Positions 24,701 through 38,884 of a DNA stretch of 64,000 nt are shown here, piece after piece; within the stretch, counting starts at the first letter, position 1, and each line of letters begins with the position of its first letter. The notes under the pieces were generated by a model. It saw only the letters and a program-made list of their open reading frames with translations, had not been told where the DNA came from and ran no database searches. This DNA comes from Cyanoderma ruficeps (lineage: Eukaryota; Chordata; Aves; Passeriformes; Timaliidae), in the NCBI GenBank assembly GCA_008694505.1, contig VZDJ01007747.1, positions 3,065,390 to 3,129,389 on the forward strand, written 5' to 3'. The position numbers and the translations under genes were made by a program.

Positions 24701-27700
24701 AAATGTTTTGACAGCCAAGTAAGTTTCTTTTATTTCAGAAAGAATTCAAAGCAGAATTATTTTAAAAGATAATAAAGATAAACATTGAGCCAGGCTTCAG
24801 CCAAAATATACCACTTTGCTCTGTGTATTTCCAGGCAGAGTTCCATGCACTTTAAGAGCTTCTCAAATAAGTATATGATCATCTTCAAATCATAAGCCTT
24901 TAAATTTCTGTAGGCCAGATAAACCCGCGCTACTGTAGTACCTGATGTTGCCCCCATCCTTCCACAGCCCCACAATATCAAAAAGCACTACCAACCAAAT
25001 TAGAGATGAAAATAAGGTCCAGAGGAAATCAGGGTAACCCCTTATGGCTGGACTACAGCCAGCTTGAGACGAGTCCCACAGGAAGCACCTAGCAGAGCTG
25101 GGAAGCAAGCATTAGGCACATATATACTGATATACATACTGATATGTGCTAACACTATATTGCACCACCCCTCCCCTTTAGTGAAATATTCCATTTACTT
25201 TGTTTTCAGGCTCTGTGCTTTGCCACATGGGGATTTTCACCAGGAAAGGAGCCTATGAGCATACATACACACATACAGGAGCCATGCAGTTGAATATAGA
25301 TGATTTTAAAAGCCCAGTAGGCAGCACATAGCTTTAACTTGTCAAAAGTCCACCATAGACCATGCTTCATGTTCCTGCCAAAACGATGATCTGGATGCAG
25401 ATCAGGGGCTCTGACTGCAGATGTTAGGAGTGCACCATCCCTAACAGATGCATAATCTGATTAAATACGAAATGCAATGATATTGTCAAAACCCATTAAT
25501 CACTCTTTCAAGACGTATTAACGTAGGCCTAACTGACAGCTGTGATGATTTTAGTGTCTCTACAGGTACTGTTGCTCACCAAAGTTACCCATTGGGTCTT
25601 AAAGAAGAAAAGGTACTCAGTATGCAGAATATTCTTCAGTGCACAGTACAGATATTACTTTCACGAAAAGTGTTGGTATTACTTATATTCCTGCATCTTT
25701 CGCTAGATTATTATCTGATTTCTATGTACTCTTCCTAATCTGCACCTTGTGCAAAAATAGTGATAATTTGTCAAAAATACATAGAAATTAGAAACAAGCA
25801 GCAAGCATGGCAGGTCCATAAGAGAGAAGCACAGCAATAAGAAGAATTCATAGGGCTGCTGTGTCAACCTCAGTATCTAGCTTTTTGGCCTGGGAATGAA
25901 GCATGCATTCACTCCTTTATTTTATCTCAATGGATCCAAAAGAGAAAGACCATGAATCCATGTCAATCCATGCAAATTTTCTTTATTCTGGCCTTCCATG
26001 CTTATGATGCATCTACCACTATAAACCATCTGTTGCAGTATTGGACACAAAAAGAATGAGGCAGACAGCAGAAATTTAGGCAGAAAAGTTCTATTTTAAT
26101 ATTTCTGACTCTATTTATATACACTTTTTTAAAAAATAAAAGATTAGCTACACAGGTTGCCACCTCTCCGACGTCGTAGGTGAATATCACCATCAATAAA
26201 CAAAGTAAATAATTCTAAATACATACATAGCTTACATAAAGCAGCGTGAAAATCTCTACTACAAAATCGCAAACACTCACAAAACAAAAAAAATTAGCAC
26301 AACAACCAAAAAATTAGCACAACTGCCAAAGTTATCTGCACATTTATGCACAATTAGAACTTATATTTACATCTGCTTTTAGCCTTGTTTTAGCTTCATT
26401 TGTTTGTTTCCAGCCTTGTTATAGGATTTTCTAGACCTTTGAAATAGTTACACTGAATTCAGTGTAGGAGAAACAGCACCTCCCCTGACCAGCAGACATT
26501 AGGAATGTCAACAGGATATAGCATTTGGAAATAGTTGAGGGATCAGGTCCAAGTGACTGGCACAGTAGGGGCATGGCCATTTACAAGAGTTTGGCCATGA
26601 CAAGCTGCCCAAGAGCAGTGGCTCATTTACAGAAATAACCAACTGTGTGTTGAGGAAAGGGCAATAAAGGCCAGTGTTTGTTCACAAAGCAAAACATTTT
26701 GGCAAATTTAATAGTAATAAAGTCTAGTAGCTACCATTACATTAGCATACCAGACTTCCCCAAGAAGATGGCGACAAATAAAAAAAGCACAGAACAATAA
26801 TACTAAGATGTGTCATCTCACAGAAAGGACTAATGTTCCACCACAGACAGTGGCTAGACATGGATATCTGCAGACATAAGGGTTTGAAAGTGGAGAGCAA
26901 AGTTGTTATCTCCTGCCCCACTGGAAATTTGTTTCCCAATCCTGTGCCAGAGGAAACATCTCTGTTTAATCTCCTGCAATGTCTTTTTATTGCATTTATT
27001 TGTCCAGTGACACTTCGAGCCCACACAAGCTTTCTGCATGTCCAGTATCCTGTGGCAAGTACCTCAACAGCTTAACTACCCATTGCATGACAGATTATTA
27101 TCTCCTTTAACCCTCCCTTAACTTTTACCTACTAGCCTCCTACTTTGTTACAACAATGCCTTGAAGCACTAATGCTAGAAGATGCAACATCCCACCCTTA
27201 TTTTCATTCACCATATAATTCATTACTATGTACCTGTCACATCTCTGGTCATTTTAAAAATGTTTAGCCATTGCTCAGTTACAAAAACTACCCCATCATT
27301 TTTGTTTCTCTTATTTCCACTGTACTTCTCTACTTCCTCCCACCTCAGCCATTTGTCAATCTTGGCCTCCATTCTGCAATTTACAGGATCAAACAGAGGA
27401 TAAATTAGAAGCCTCACAGTTTCAGAAGGGACCAAGATTGGCACAGCAGTCCATCCTGTATTGTTGATCAAAGGAATACTGTTTATACTGAAACTCTTCA
27501 AAGCAGGGATTTTTACTATGTATTTACACAGTACTTGTCTCAGCGGGACCTTGCCTTATCTAGGATCCAGGTGTGTTGTTCAAATAATATATAAAATAAT
27601 TAATAAAATAACTCAAATACGTAAAATGATGCAAGATAAGCATTAAGGAGAATAAACACTTGTAGTTGTGGGCTTTCAGGTATGTTAAAACAAACATTAA

Positions 27701-28639
27701 GGTGGTGATAAGTGAAGGAAAGGACACATCAGAAAGTAGCATGGAAATTACTTTTGTCATTGAGATGTTTCAGGTGAGCTGCACATAAATACATAGACAC
27801 ACAGGTGGCATACATACAGACAGTAGTATTTTGTACCATGTAGGTTGGACAAAAATCCTTATAAAAAACCCATCTTTCTGTACTGCCCTTAATGCAAGAC
27901 CATAAAGGCTTGAGAGAGGCAGCACTATACAGTGTCAGAAACAGGCTGAAGAGGCTTTTCTTAGCTTGACACTGATGCATTGACAAGTTAATGGGGACCA
28001 AGAACATCCACATTAGCCTTATGGATTTATGAGAGGATCGCTAATGTGAAAACTAACAAACCCTGCTGTAGAAAAGCTTAGCAATATTCTCTTTATACTT
28101 AACTCATTGTAATCTAAGATTCTGTTTGCCTACATGATCAAAAAAACCATCTTGGATTGTGGTTCAATACCACTATAGAAACTGTCACCTGACACACTAC
28201 AGCCTGAAGAATTCCTAACACCACCTCCTCAGTAAACACCTCTAATGGTGTTCCACAAAAGCAGAACAGAAATTCATGTGACAGAGCAGCTAGAAGCATA
28301 ATAAAGTCACAGAATAGGAAAGGAATAGAATAGAAACACAGTATCCTAGAAAAATCAGGAATTTATATTTTTTTCTCAGAAAGGATCCATTTCTCAGCCA
28401 TGGTCATGCTTCATTAGAACTGCTCCTGTAGAGTTTGGAATGCGCAAGGTGGAACTCTCCTGAACAAGTGCTTGCAGAAACTCACAGTAATGTCTGTTAA
28501 TTCTAAACAAAGGTTGATATCCTGAAAGGCACTCTGCATGAACTTTTAATAAGAAATGCTGGCCCACAGCCAGTTCAGGTGGAACCGAGAATGAGTTGTC
28601 TATGCATAGATAGTTGCTTAAATAATACATTTTAGTATC
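21746..28639. other. Intergenic DNA, unassigned
   Basis: About 6.9 kb without a recognised gene or transposon. It contains a 17-bp direct duplication of a CAGACACCTGTACACT unit at about 22464-22497, an 8-bp inverted repeat GCACATAT/ATATGTGC at 25116-25149, and a very AT-rich patch at about 27585-27620. The many 60-100-residue open frames (for example 23222, 24256, 26742 and 27729) show no family signature. Confidence 0.55.
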
Positions 28640-29045
28640 TATAAGTCTTCTTCTCCAGACCTTTCACCATCCACACAGCCCTCCTTTGCACGCTCTCTAA
28701 CAGCTCAATGTCTTTTTTATACTGTGGCACCCAGAACTGCCCCCAGCATTCGAGGTGAGGCCATCCCAGTGCAGAGCAGAGTTGGACAATCCCCTCCCTT
28801 CCCTGGCTGTGCCTGATGCTCCCAGGACAGGGTTGGCCCTCCTGGCTGCCAGGGCTCACTGACTCACATTCAATTGCCATGGACCAGGACCCCCAGGGCC
28901 CTGTTTGTGGGACTGCATCCAAGTTATTAATGAAGGTGTTGAAGAGAACTAGGATGAGGATGGAGCCCTGCAGAGCCAAACTAGTGACCAGTCACCAGTC
29001 TGGTGTTACTCCTTTCACTCTAACCCTTTGTGCCCAACCATTATA
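28640..29045 (-). mobile_element. CR1-like LINE fragment with decayed reverse-transcriptase ORF
   Basis: Read on the minus strand, an open frame at 28632-28979 keeps two pieces of the CR1 ORF2 C-terminal half. One is a FNTFINNLD motif, from the reverse-transcriptase region after the GS(I/V)LGPVLF block. The other is QYKKDIELLESVQRRA, from the LINE's C-terminal domain. The stretch between them is much shorter than in intact elements and does not match, so there is an internal deletion or replacement. The fragment is non-functional. Confidence 0.8.
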
Positions 29046-32000
29046 AGCCACCTGTTACAATCAGTAAAGTTAGTACAGGAATTTGGGCTTTCTGATCTCC
29101 ATCTCAAACCAAAAGTCACTGTAATGGTAAAAGACTAGCACTCTTTCAGACTCTGAATCATGCACTAACAATTCCATTTATTTGCATTTTTATTCAAAGC
29201 AGTTTTCAGTGATGGTTCAATATCAAGGAGTACTCAAATAGATGGATTCCCCCTCTCTATCTTCATGTTTCTTAAGAGCATAAAATTCTTCCACTGCAGA
29301 AAGCAGAGACACAAATGTAGGATACTAGAATACTGACTTTGTCCTTCATCAGGCCACTGTCATCTTGTAAAGGACTAGAAGAAAAATCTTGCCTTGCTGC
29401 CACCTCTGTGCAGAGATCACCAGAAATAATATTTTATTGCAAAGTAAGGCATAACCCTATCACGGCTCAGGATAACGGCACTGTGAATAGCACAGTTTGA
29501 GAATGAGCCAAAGCATACTCAGAGACTGCCAGTCTTTTCTTAAGCATCCTTAACAGCCCAGATGTCTGAAGGAGAAGATCATGATAAAGAAAATATATTG
29601 GAAAGCCAGTGATAACACCATTTCCCACTGTTCCTGTCATGGAAGAGTCATTCCATTATGCTAGCAGCTCCTGAGTCATTCTCCAAGAGTGGAACCTGTG
29701 GAAGGTTTTTCTTCTTTTTCCATGTATTTACACACACAGTTCCAAGAACTGTCATGTAACCATAATTCTTTAACATGGAGAAATATCCAGGCTCCCAGTG
29801 TCCTTTGCAAAAAAACAGCTTCTAAGAGGTTCAGCCTATGAACAGTAGCACTGGTATTTCGGCAGGGACCATCTCGTCATGGTACAGTAGTCAGGACCCA
29901 ACTGAGGTATGACTCAAACACTCACTGATTTTGGGTGACTCACCCAGGCAGGAGGCGACTCATTCCACGAGGGCAGTGATTTAACTCTCTCTTGGACCTC
30001 AAAACTTAAAGCAAGCATTTAGCAGCTACATCCATTCTGAACACAACTTACAAGCTGAAAAAAATTCAGCAGCATGGGTACTTTGATTTTCATTCACCCT
30101 CCTGGAACTCAGTAGTCACTACTCAAACACCAAGGATCAAAGAATCCAAGGCATACACCAGTTAGCTTGTTTTCTTTTAGAGACAGCAAGTTCCCAAATA
30201 AAAAACCAAAAGCTTCATGGAAGTGAAAAGTTGCAAACATTTATGCAAACATGCTTAACATTTATGCACTTGCAAACTTTTATGATGCTGTAGCACAGGG
30301 AAAAGGGCTGGAAGAAGAGCAGGAAGCACTGTTACACTTAAGAGATCAGCACTGGTTTGCACCTCAGCAAAAAACCTCTTCCACAGCAGGAGGCTACTAA
30401 AAACTTCAGCAAGTTCAAGACAGAGCAATGAACATAAGATAGTATTTTCTTCCCACCAAAAGAAATACTGACAAGATCAAAGTATTACAAAAACCTCTGC
30501 ATCTTAGAGGGGAAAGCAAGAAAATCCAGCAACAGTTTGAAGCTAACCTGTTCATATAGTGAATCCCACTGGAAGTGTTTTCCTGGCCATTTTAAACTAT
30601 GCACCTGCTCTGGGATCAACTTCCAACAAGCTGAAGGGGAGGGAAAGTGCTGCTATTGTCACCTGGGTGCAGAACAGCTAATTCTCCATTGTGCCTTACT
30701 GAACCAGATTTTGGGATCTCACACTGACTGCCCATCAAATCTGAGGATTTAGGCTAACTTTTATGAAAGCAATTGATTGGCTGGATTTGGACATACCTAA
30801 AACATTTCAGGGAATCTGTGTGATTGATGCACAGCATGAGAAAATTATTTTATTCTTATCCACCCCGTATCAAGATGAATGCATGTAAGGTTTGTAACAG
30901 GACCTATCTTTCAAATATCAAATTTAACACATAACTGTCACAGAAAAACAAATAGCCCACACAGCATAATCTACTGCGATAGCTAAAATCTGCTTAAGAG
31001 CAGGGCAAGAGTTGGAACAAAATCTGCGCCAATTGTTGGCATTGGCAGAGTACAGTTCCTGGAATAACATTGCATAAGCAGGAGAATTACTCATAGAAGA
31101 TAACATGGTCTGAATTTTTATTATTACGGAATTTGCTGAAACACACAGCTTGGAAAGGAGAAGCCAGGCTGTTGATGTGTGTGACAATAGTTAGGAACGT
31201 TGTCTGTATTTCAGAGACAACATGCTGTCCCTTTCAATAGCATCAATTCCATATCTCCATATAATCACTCTAGTTTAAAATTAGAACAGGAGCCTGTGGC
31301 CAGAGAGTTTTAAGACTTCTGCAGCACTTAAACAGTCAACATTTGGAAGAAAAAAATGGATCAGGTGATCCATAGTGCATGCACTTTGCTAGCTGTCAGG
31401 AGGTTAATGGTGTGCCTCAAGCACAAGGCTAAATTAGGATGTGAACACCTTAATCTACAGTTGCAAATGCTGACAGCAATGGCACTTCATCAACTATTTT
31501 TGCAGTCTTATTTGCTGCATATCTCCCTGATTTTTCAAGCCTGTGCCACCAACCCTCCCTCATCTCCACATAAATTAGTTAAATGACCTCTTGTAGCCTG
31601 CTTGAAATGAAAATTGTCATCTGAAGGAGAAAATAGCTGTTCTAAATGTTTGCAGAGAATGGAGAGGGTGTTGAGGATTGCAAGCTTTTGTGCAATACAA
31701 AACCTTCAAAAAGTCATGTGCCAGAAATCACTCTTATCTGATATTCAGAGCCAAGTAATGAATAATTAAAAAAAAAAAAGCAGATCCCTTCTTTATATTT
31801 GAATTTAACATTTTCAGGTCTGTAATGCATTACAAACCAATGGATATTGCTTAAGAAAAGAATATTTTTGTAGCAGAGTTGAAATTTACATGTTTATTAC
31901 ATGTGCTTTACAACACAGGCTGTGCCATACTCCTAAAACTGATGGATAAGAGGTGTCTGAGGAGCCACCACAAATGCATTGATACTATGCTCTAAAAGCT

Positions 32001-33314
32001 TTATTTCAGGAGGGCGTTAAACAAAGCTGAATGATAGAGACAGCTTCAACTTTATGCTGGCACTGCTTGAGCGGGAAGAGAGACATCGAAATCACAAAAT
32101 AGAAATTAATATATTAGCCACAAATATAATATTAGCAATTCTCCACTTTGTTACATGTAGCTGTGAAAAGATTAATTTAAGGGCAGCAACAAGTCATAGT
32201 GAATTGATCTGGAAGTGAATTTTCTCCTCCAGGATAGCTGTCTCTGAAGACATGACATGGAGAAGTTTTACCTAAACAGGAAAATTCCTGATAATCTTAT
32301 CACAGGTCCTATGGCCCATCAGGTAGGAGAAGGGGATATCACCTCACTTCACCTGTTCTTACACAGTGACAGCAGAGAAACAGAGAGAAGGCTCTCAGTC
32401 AGGGTGCAAGAAATCTAACACTGATTGTGAGGAGGATTATGATAAGACTTATGGCTAATACAGTATCTGAATATTGCCAATGCAGTGTATAATATTCTAA
32501 AGGGCTATATTATAAGCAGGTTTGGCTAGAAATGTATAGATTTGCAGTCTTTGGCACTGCAGAAGTCACAATAACAAAGCACCTATGGAGCTACTTTAGA
32601 ATTTTATCTCGGTGTGTGATCAATCTTAGAGTTTGCTTTTACTCACCCATCCAAAAGTGTGCTCCTCATCTTCATAGGTGTTATCCATCTTTGGTCTGGA
32701 TGTGCCCTGCAAGCATCACTCTCAGGGTGGAGAATACACTTGGAAGCTGCCTGCAACCTTGAAAGGCCAGTTTGCACAGTTAGCCCAGTGTTCCAGGACC
32801 ATTTTACACCCTTTGGAAAGCTGATGTGTACTAAAGTCAATTGCAATCCCCACAGCCTCCCTATCTCTGCAATGCATTTATTGTGTGAGGATCCAGACAG
32901 CTCCTCCTGCAATTCCCACAGTGTGCTTAGGACAATTACCACCCAGTATTCTTATCCTGGGACAATTCACACTGCCCATCAGGAACAGGAGAGGGAGAGG
33001 GGGGTGTGAATATGAGCAGGATACAAGAGAAGACCTGACCACCTTTCATTGTCTGCAGTCTCAACAGCTCAAGATGCCAGTGGCCTTCTCCATTTCCAGG
33101 GCACATATCTCCCCCCAACAACCAGTTCCTCAATAACTCTACCAAAATTTAGAACCCTAGGAAATTGCAAAACTCATTTGCTCCAGCAAGCTGCAGTATC
33201 CCATTCTTGCTTATGTCTGCTTCCTCAGGAGGAAGGAAGGCTATAGAGCAGGCAGCATGGGCAATGGAGAAATATAAAGGAACATGATTGCCCTGAAAAT
33301 TCTCATATTCAACT
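29046..33314. other. Intergenic DNA, unassigned
   Basis: About 4.3 kb with no recognised gene or repeat. Open frames such as 30537-30752, 30924-31187 and 32643-33009 are short and featureless, and overlapping frames on both strands point to chance. Confidence 0.55.
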
Positions 33315-33438
33315 TGCCATTGACCAGGTCCCTTCCCACAGTACTGGTCTCCATCATCTCAGTCCCCAGTCTGTGCACACATCCAGAGTTGCACCATCCC
33401 AGCGCAGAATCCAGCACTTGCCCTTGTTAAATTTAATT
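33315..33438 (-). mobile_element. Old CR1-like fragment, antisense
   Basis: GACCAGGTCCCTTCCCACAG, CCCCAGTCTGTGCAC and CAGAATCCAGCACTTGCCCT (followed by TGTTAAATTT) occur in the order seen in antisense CR1-type ORF2 sequence. The copy is strongly diverged, so the ends are approximate. Confidence 0.6.
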
Positions 33439-36400
33439 TGTACTTATGTATTGTGGAGTGTCTCTGGAATGCATTTATGCAATTCTATGCAAACTGTGTT
33501 AAATTTCAGTGCTGGCTGAGTCATAAAACCAGAGACAATGGAGAAAGAAAAATACTCATATACTCAGGGTCACCTTTGTTCAGAAAGGGCATTAATACAA
33601 GGTTGCTAACAAGTACTTACAGTTATGCCTGAAGGCTCTCTTCAAATAATGATTTTCTAGATTGAAATCAAGTCAAACAAGAAGAAACAGTATTCTTGTC
33701 CTGAGATTCTAAGTATAGCAAGACCCAGCAAAGATTCAAGTGTCCTACAAGGGAAAACTTTCTAGTGTAAATTTAGAGTACTTCCTCCAAATACAATTCA
33801 CTGCTAAGATGTTCTTCTTTTTTTGCACGCTTGCCACAGGGATATTGCTACCACCTTTTGCACTGGGATCCTTGGACTCATAGCAACTCAGTTCAGCTAG
33901 CCCTGGCCTCAGTATTCCCTTATTTTCAGTATGGCTTCATCAGTCAGAGAGGCAGTGTTCCCAGATCCCATGGAAGCTTTGGAAGGGACTGTTCTGCACA
34001 GCCATCAAATCTATTCTCTAGTTTTTGCACACACCTCAGAGGGACCCATGGTTTGAAAGAATACAGACAGCGATTCCAATGGTTTTCATCACTGTCCCAG
34101 AGCCTGGTGAGATGCCCCCAGAATCACTAGCATCTCACTAGCTTCACAGAGATGCAGCAAAAGAGAGGTTTAAGAGAAGTAAAAGATTCATGTCAGCCTA
34201 AGCAGCAGAGAGTGCTTCATCAGATATTTCCCAGTGTAATGGTGAGGGGCTTATTTACATTAGTTATTCAGAGCAGTAACCACTGGCAAACATCCCACAG
34301 CAGGTTTGCTGAGTATTTTGCTGCCAGTGAAATTTTCATCTCTTTGGCGATCCAGACCAGCAAGCAGAAGATGTAAGAAGATAACTTTCATTATTACAAT
34401 AGAATGTTTTTTCATAGCAGTTGTTACCCCATTTGGAAAATACTGCTTGATATCCTGTAATCCCTCTGTATCTGTCATTTCAGTTTATTAGTTTCTCAAG
34501 TATATTCAAAGCTGTAAATGGAGAAACTGAGCTGTCTGTGTTTCAAATTGAGGATGGGAGACAACTGACAAAATACCATGTAGCTGCTCTAGCTTAATAA
34601 TCCCACATGGACAGATGATGCATCTACTATTCCTTTAGAAGCTTATTTCTCAAACTCAGTTATCATGCAGATGGTAAAATCTATTCTTTGAGGGTCAGGA
34701 TTAAAGCCAATGGAAAGTACCATGTAATTCTTTGAGGAAAAAATAGCTATTACTGCTACCTGGAAGGTAATATCTATTTCCAATACAAAACACCCTACAT
34801 TTTATGACAGCTAACATTTTCCCAAACCTTCCTAAGCAGCTAAACTTTAAAAAATAATCTAATTTCAGACACTGCACAGAAGCAGCAAACAAGTAAAGGT
34901 CAATATAACCACAAATGCTTTCCATGCTATATAATCCAAATAAACAGATGCTCTTACACAAAGGGCATTACCTCTCCTTCAAATCCCAAGTGCCTCAGTA
35001 CCCAAAGCAGGACTTGGATACCCAATCTGCCAAAACACAAAACTAAATGAAGAATTTCTGCACATGCCAAAGCTCTCCCGGCACAAGAAACGAAACATCT
35101 TCCTCGCCCAGCCATGGACAAGGACTGAGCACAGGGGGAGTCATGCCTATATCCTGTGAAGGGTCCTGGCATTTTTACTCCGGCCAAAGAAGTGGACATT
35201 TCCCCCAGGGCTCACTGACATGATGCATCACTCAAGCAATGAAACTGATCTAACAGCTGCACTAGATAAAAATGCAGACCACCCTATGGCATCTCTCCAA
35301 CACGCCAGCGCATATGTAAAAATTGGCTAATGGTCTAAAACCAGAAAAATATTATCCCACTGTGTCTTAGAATAAGTTCATAATATTTATTACTTTGGAA
35401 ATTATTAATTCGTATAGACGGTGCACTTTTATTTTTACTAGGAAAAAAAGGCATTATCTTAACCCTACCATTAAAATAACTTGTTAAATGCAGCAGCAGT
35501 GCATTGTTGAGGACAAATGAATTTAAACATGAGGCTGACTCTATAAAACATCAGAATCACCCTTCCAAAGCAAAAAATGCTTTAAGGACATTTAAGTCTT
35601 TAAAAACAAAATTAGTCAGTGACTTAAAACATCTTCTCTTCGTCACAAAAAAAAATGCAGTTCTCTGGCTCAGCTGTATTTCCACTATTTATATACCTGC
35701 AAAACAGACAGAGGCCAAAGTTCCACTTTTTATTATTCCTCTCATCTACAGAACTGGCTAACGCTCAGTTCTACCTGAAGGAATTTGTAGACTTAAGAAG
35801 GTATGACCTGCTCGCCTGCTCATGGAAGCAAACTGTGATTATCAAAGGGATATCCATGGGGCATTCACCATTAAAAACTGAATTAACAAGACATTCTGCA
35901 TTTCCTCTGTAGAATTTTCTTTGAGGGAGGATTTACGGGGTGCTCTGAACGCAGTAGCTCAATAAATACATTGCAGTGTCATGGCAAACCTTCCAAAGCA
36001 CATCCTGACCCACACATTGGCACAGTACCACAACAAGGCAGGCATGTAGCACTTGCTATAAAGGAACAGTACAGTGCACGACAAGGTCCTAAAGTGCCTC
36101 AAAATCTGGACCTTGGCCAATCCATCTGGATAAAACAAACACAGCTTTGAGCAACAGACAATGGGGTTCCTCCACAGAGAAAACCATCAGGCATATTTGC
36201 TTCCTACCGTGTTCCAAGAAGCTCAGTCTGGATCACAGTCCAGTACTTTGTCAGGTTTCAGCAGGGAGAGGTGGAAGCATTAATGAGGGGTTTCCCTGAC
36301 ATCACAGCCAGAACACTCATTCCTACTATCAGGGAAAGTTTAGAGTCTACTGAGGTGGAGGTGAGTGAGTTGTTGGGGATTTTTGTACAATACAAATTTC

Positions 36401-38884
36401 ACCCGAAAGCTAATGCACTTCACACTGACCTTTTTGACTAGAAGGTATCGTGTTTTAAATCTAAATTCCCTGTAGAGAGATACACACTATCAATATCTTT
36501 GAGCAACTCACCATTGCAGACAGCAGGGAATTCTGCTCAAAAAAGAAATCAATAGCATAACCAAGCCTATGGTTGCTGGGACTGTTTTATATATATTGCT
36601 TTATAGCTATTAAATGAATCCTGACATTGATCCTCCGAAAAAATAATGAAAATTAAATGAAAGGGAGAAAAAGATGACAAAATACTGCAGTCAAAAGGCT
36701 GGTAAGGCAATACGTATCGTGGTGCTGGAATATTAAATGTAGAATCCTGAAAGTATCATAAAATAACTAAGTAACTTTGTTGGAAGCCCGGCAGGTGTTT
36801 GTGGGATCTGTCTGCATACTTTAATTATTTATTGTAGAAACAGTCTTAAAAAATAGAGTAGGGCTACCACTATCAGCAGCAAAGGACTACTGAAGGCTAG
36901 CCATAGGGAAGACATTCAACATGTGAGATCCTTCAAGAACTTCTCCACTACTAAAGGAAAGGGACCAGATTTCCTAAATCCTTCAAGTACATGGACAATC
37001 TTACCTATTCAGTGCAAAAAAACTAGCCAAGCACAGAAGGCTTGCCAACATGCCAGTCCCAGAAGCTACAAAAAGAAAATCCAATTTTACTGGCTAAGAA
37101 GCTACCCCTACCTCTACAAGTTTTAATGGAGTAGTGATTAATTGCACCAAAGTGGATCTGGCCCAGTCCTTTCAATGCAACACTATTGATTTACTCCTGC
37201 AGCACAAGTAGCCCACCAGATTTTGACATTGAAATATGATCTCCTTTAATGATGCCCTCTCTTAGTAATATTTTCCAGCTTTCTCTGTTATTCATTCTGG
37301 GATTTAGATTTAATTTGGATGCTGTTATGTTGCATATACTTTTATTGTGCTCTGTTTACAAAATGATTCTTACAATTAATTACAGTAATGAGATCATGGC
37401 TAAAAGACTTGCAGAATGCTGATTAGATAATTAATGATTGGTTGTTTTTTGTAGCATTTTATTGAATATATACTCCAGGTTGGTCTCTCCCCTTTCCTTT
37501 TTTGGTCTTTCTTGCCTGAGTTCTAATAGGTAATTGAATAAATGATTAGTGGGAAAGTAGATTACATGAATCATATTTAACCCCTCAGCACTTAGACAGG
37601 AATCCAGAGTAATATAATGTGAAGAATATAAGAAATCAATTTCTTTGGTATTTTCATTGTAGTAATTACAGGCTGAAAATAGTTTTAAATCAGACATTAG
37701 TTCAAAATTGTCAAATAGGCAGGACTTGACATAAGGAGTCTCCCTGTAGAAGCAAGTGATGTTAAAATAGTTGCCTGCCGCCAGCAAGAACAGGGCTGAT
37801 CATCCTGAAAAGGGGCTGGCCAGGACATTCAAATTTGACCATTCAAACTAGTGTGGCCAAATTTACAGTCAAATGGCTGACCATGGGAAAAACATTATTT
37901 TTCTGGGCCTGGAACAGAAAGAAAAGAAGTCACCCTTCCCCTACTCTCAGTAACCTCCCCTGAAACCTTCAGCCATGCCAAAGGCCCATTGCTCTTGAGG
38001 GCCAAGACATGCCACAGGCAATAACACTACTGCCATGAGCTGGAAAATGAACTGGTGCAGTCAAATTCCAGATCAATCAAAATCACACATCAAACCCCAT
38101 TGACTCAATCTGGTTTGCTTTCAAAAGACTAGATTGACTAAAGGCACAAAAGTGATCGTTTAGCCTGTACATGTATTATGATACAGTCTAATTAAGATAG
38201 CTCCCATCAACTTCAACCTCAACACAAGAGTCAGACACACAGATCTCCAGCAGGAATATAGAAAATGAGGAACCTGTATCCAGGCCAGCAAAGCAAAAAT
38301 ACTCCCAGCTGTCTTCTCTTGATCAAGCCCCAGAGAGAGTCCACTTCATATCTTGGTACACTTCGGACCTCATAGCAAAAAACCAGCCTGTGTTTAGATA
38401 ATTGGGCAAATTTCATTTGTAAAAATTAGCCAAAGGAAGGGAGCTGGGCAGACTTAACTACTATCTTCTTGAAAAAGGAGAGCACACTTTCCCAGTTACT
38501 TGGCTTGTTTCTTTTTTCAAGTCTCAAATTTTTAATTAAAAGGGTTTTTTTTCAGAGTTTTGTTTAAGTGCTTAGGTTTTCTTGAACACCTGAAAAGAAT
38601 GAGCAAGAAAAGCTACCGCAGTTTACTTTCAGCTTCTAATGTTGCCAACCAGATGAAATACAGGATAAGTCATCATAAGAGACTGATAAGTTGCATTTAT
38701 TCATGGGGACAAAGGTCTAAAATAAAAATTATCTTGTCAGAGAAGGAATTGCGGTAGTTGCCAAATATTCTGTAGAAAAAACATCAAGCCATGATTAATC
38801 TCCACCTGTCCCACAATGACTTCCATGTGATTTTTAATGCCAATAAGCTAACATAGCATTCCCAGCAAAACACAAGACCAGACA
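33439..38884. other. Intergenic DNA, unassigned
   Basis: About 5.4 kb of AT-rich DNA with no recognised gene or transposon. The longest frame (37431-37787, minus) encodes 118 residues without any motif I know. Nothing suggests an RNA gene. Confidence 0.55.

Noticed and set aside
25116..25149. 8-bp inverted repeat GCACATAT/ATATGTGC
   Set aside because: Short arms in AT/CA-rich sequence are expected by chance, so it was not pursued.
28300..28355. CACAGAATAGGAAAGGAATA stretch as a possible CR1 terminus
   Set aside because: Only the first few bases resemble the CR1 end, and the sequence diverges at once into A-rich simple sequence.
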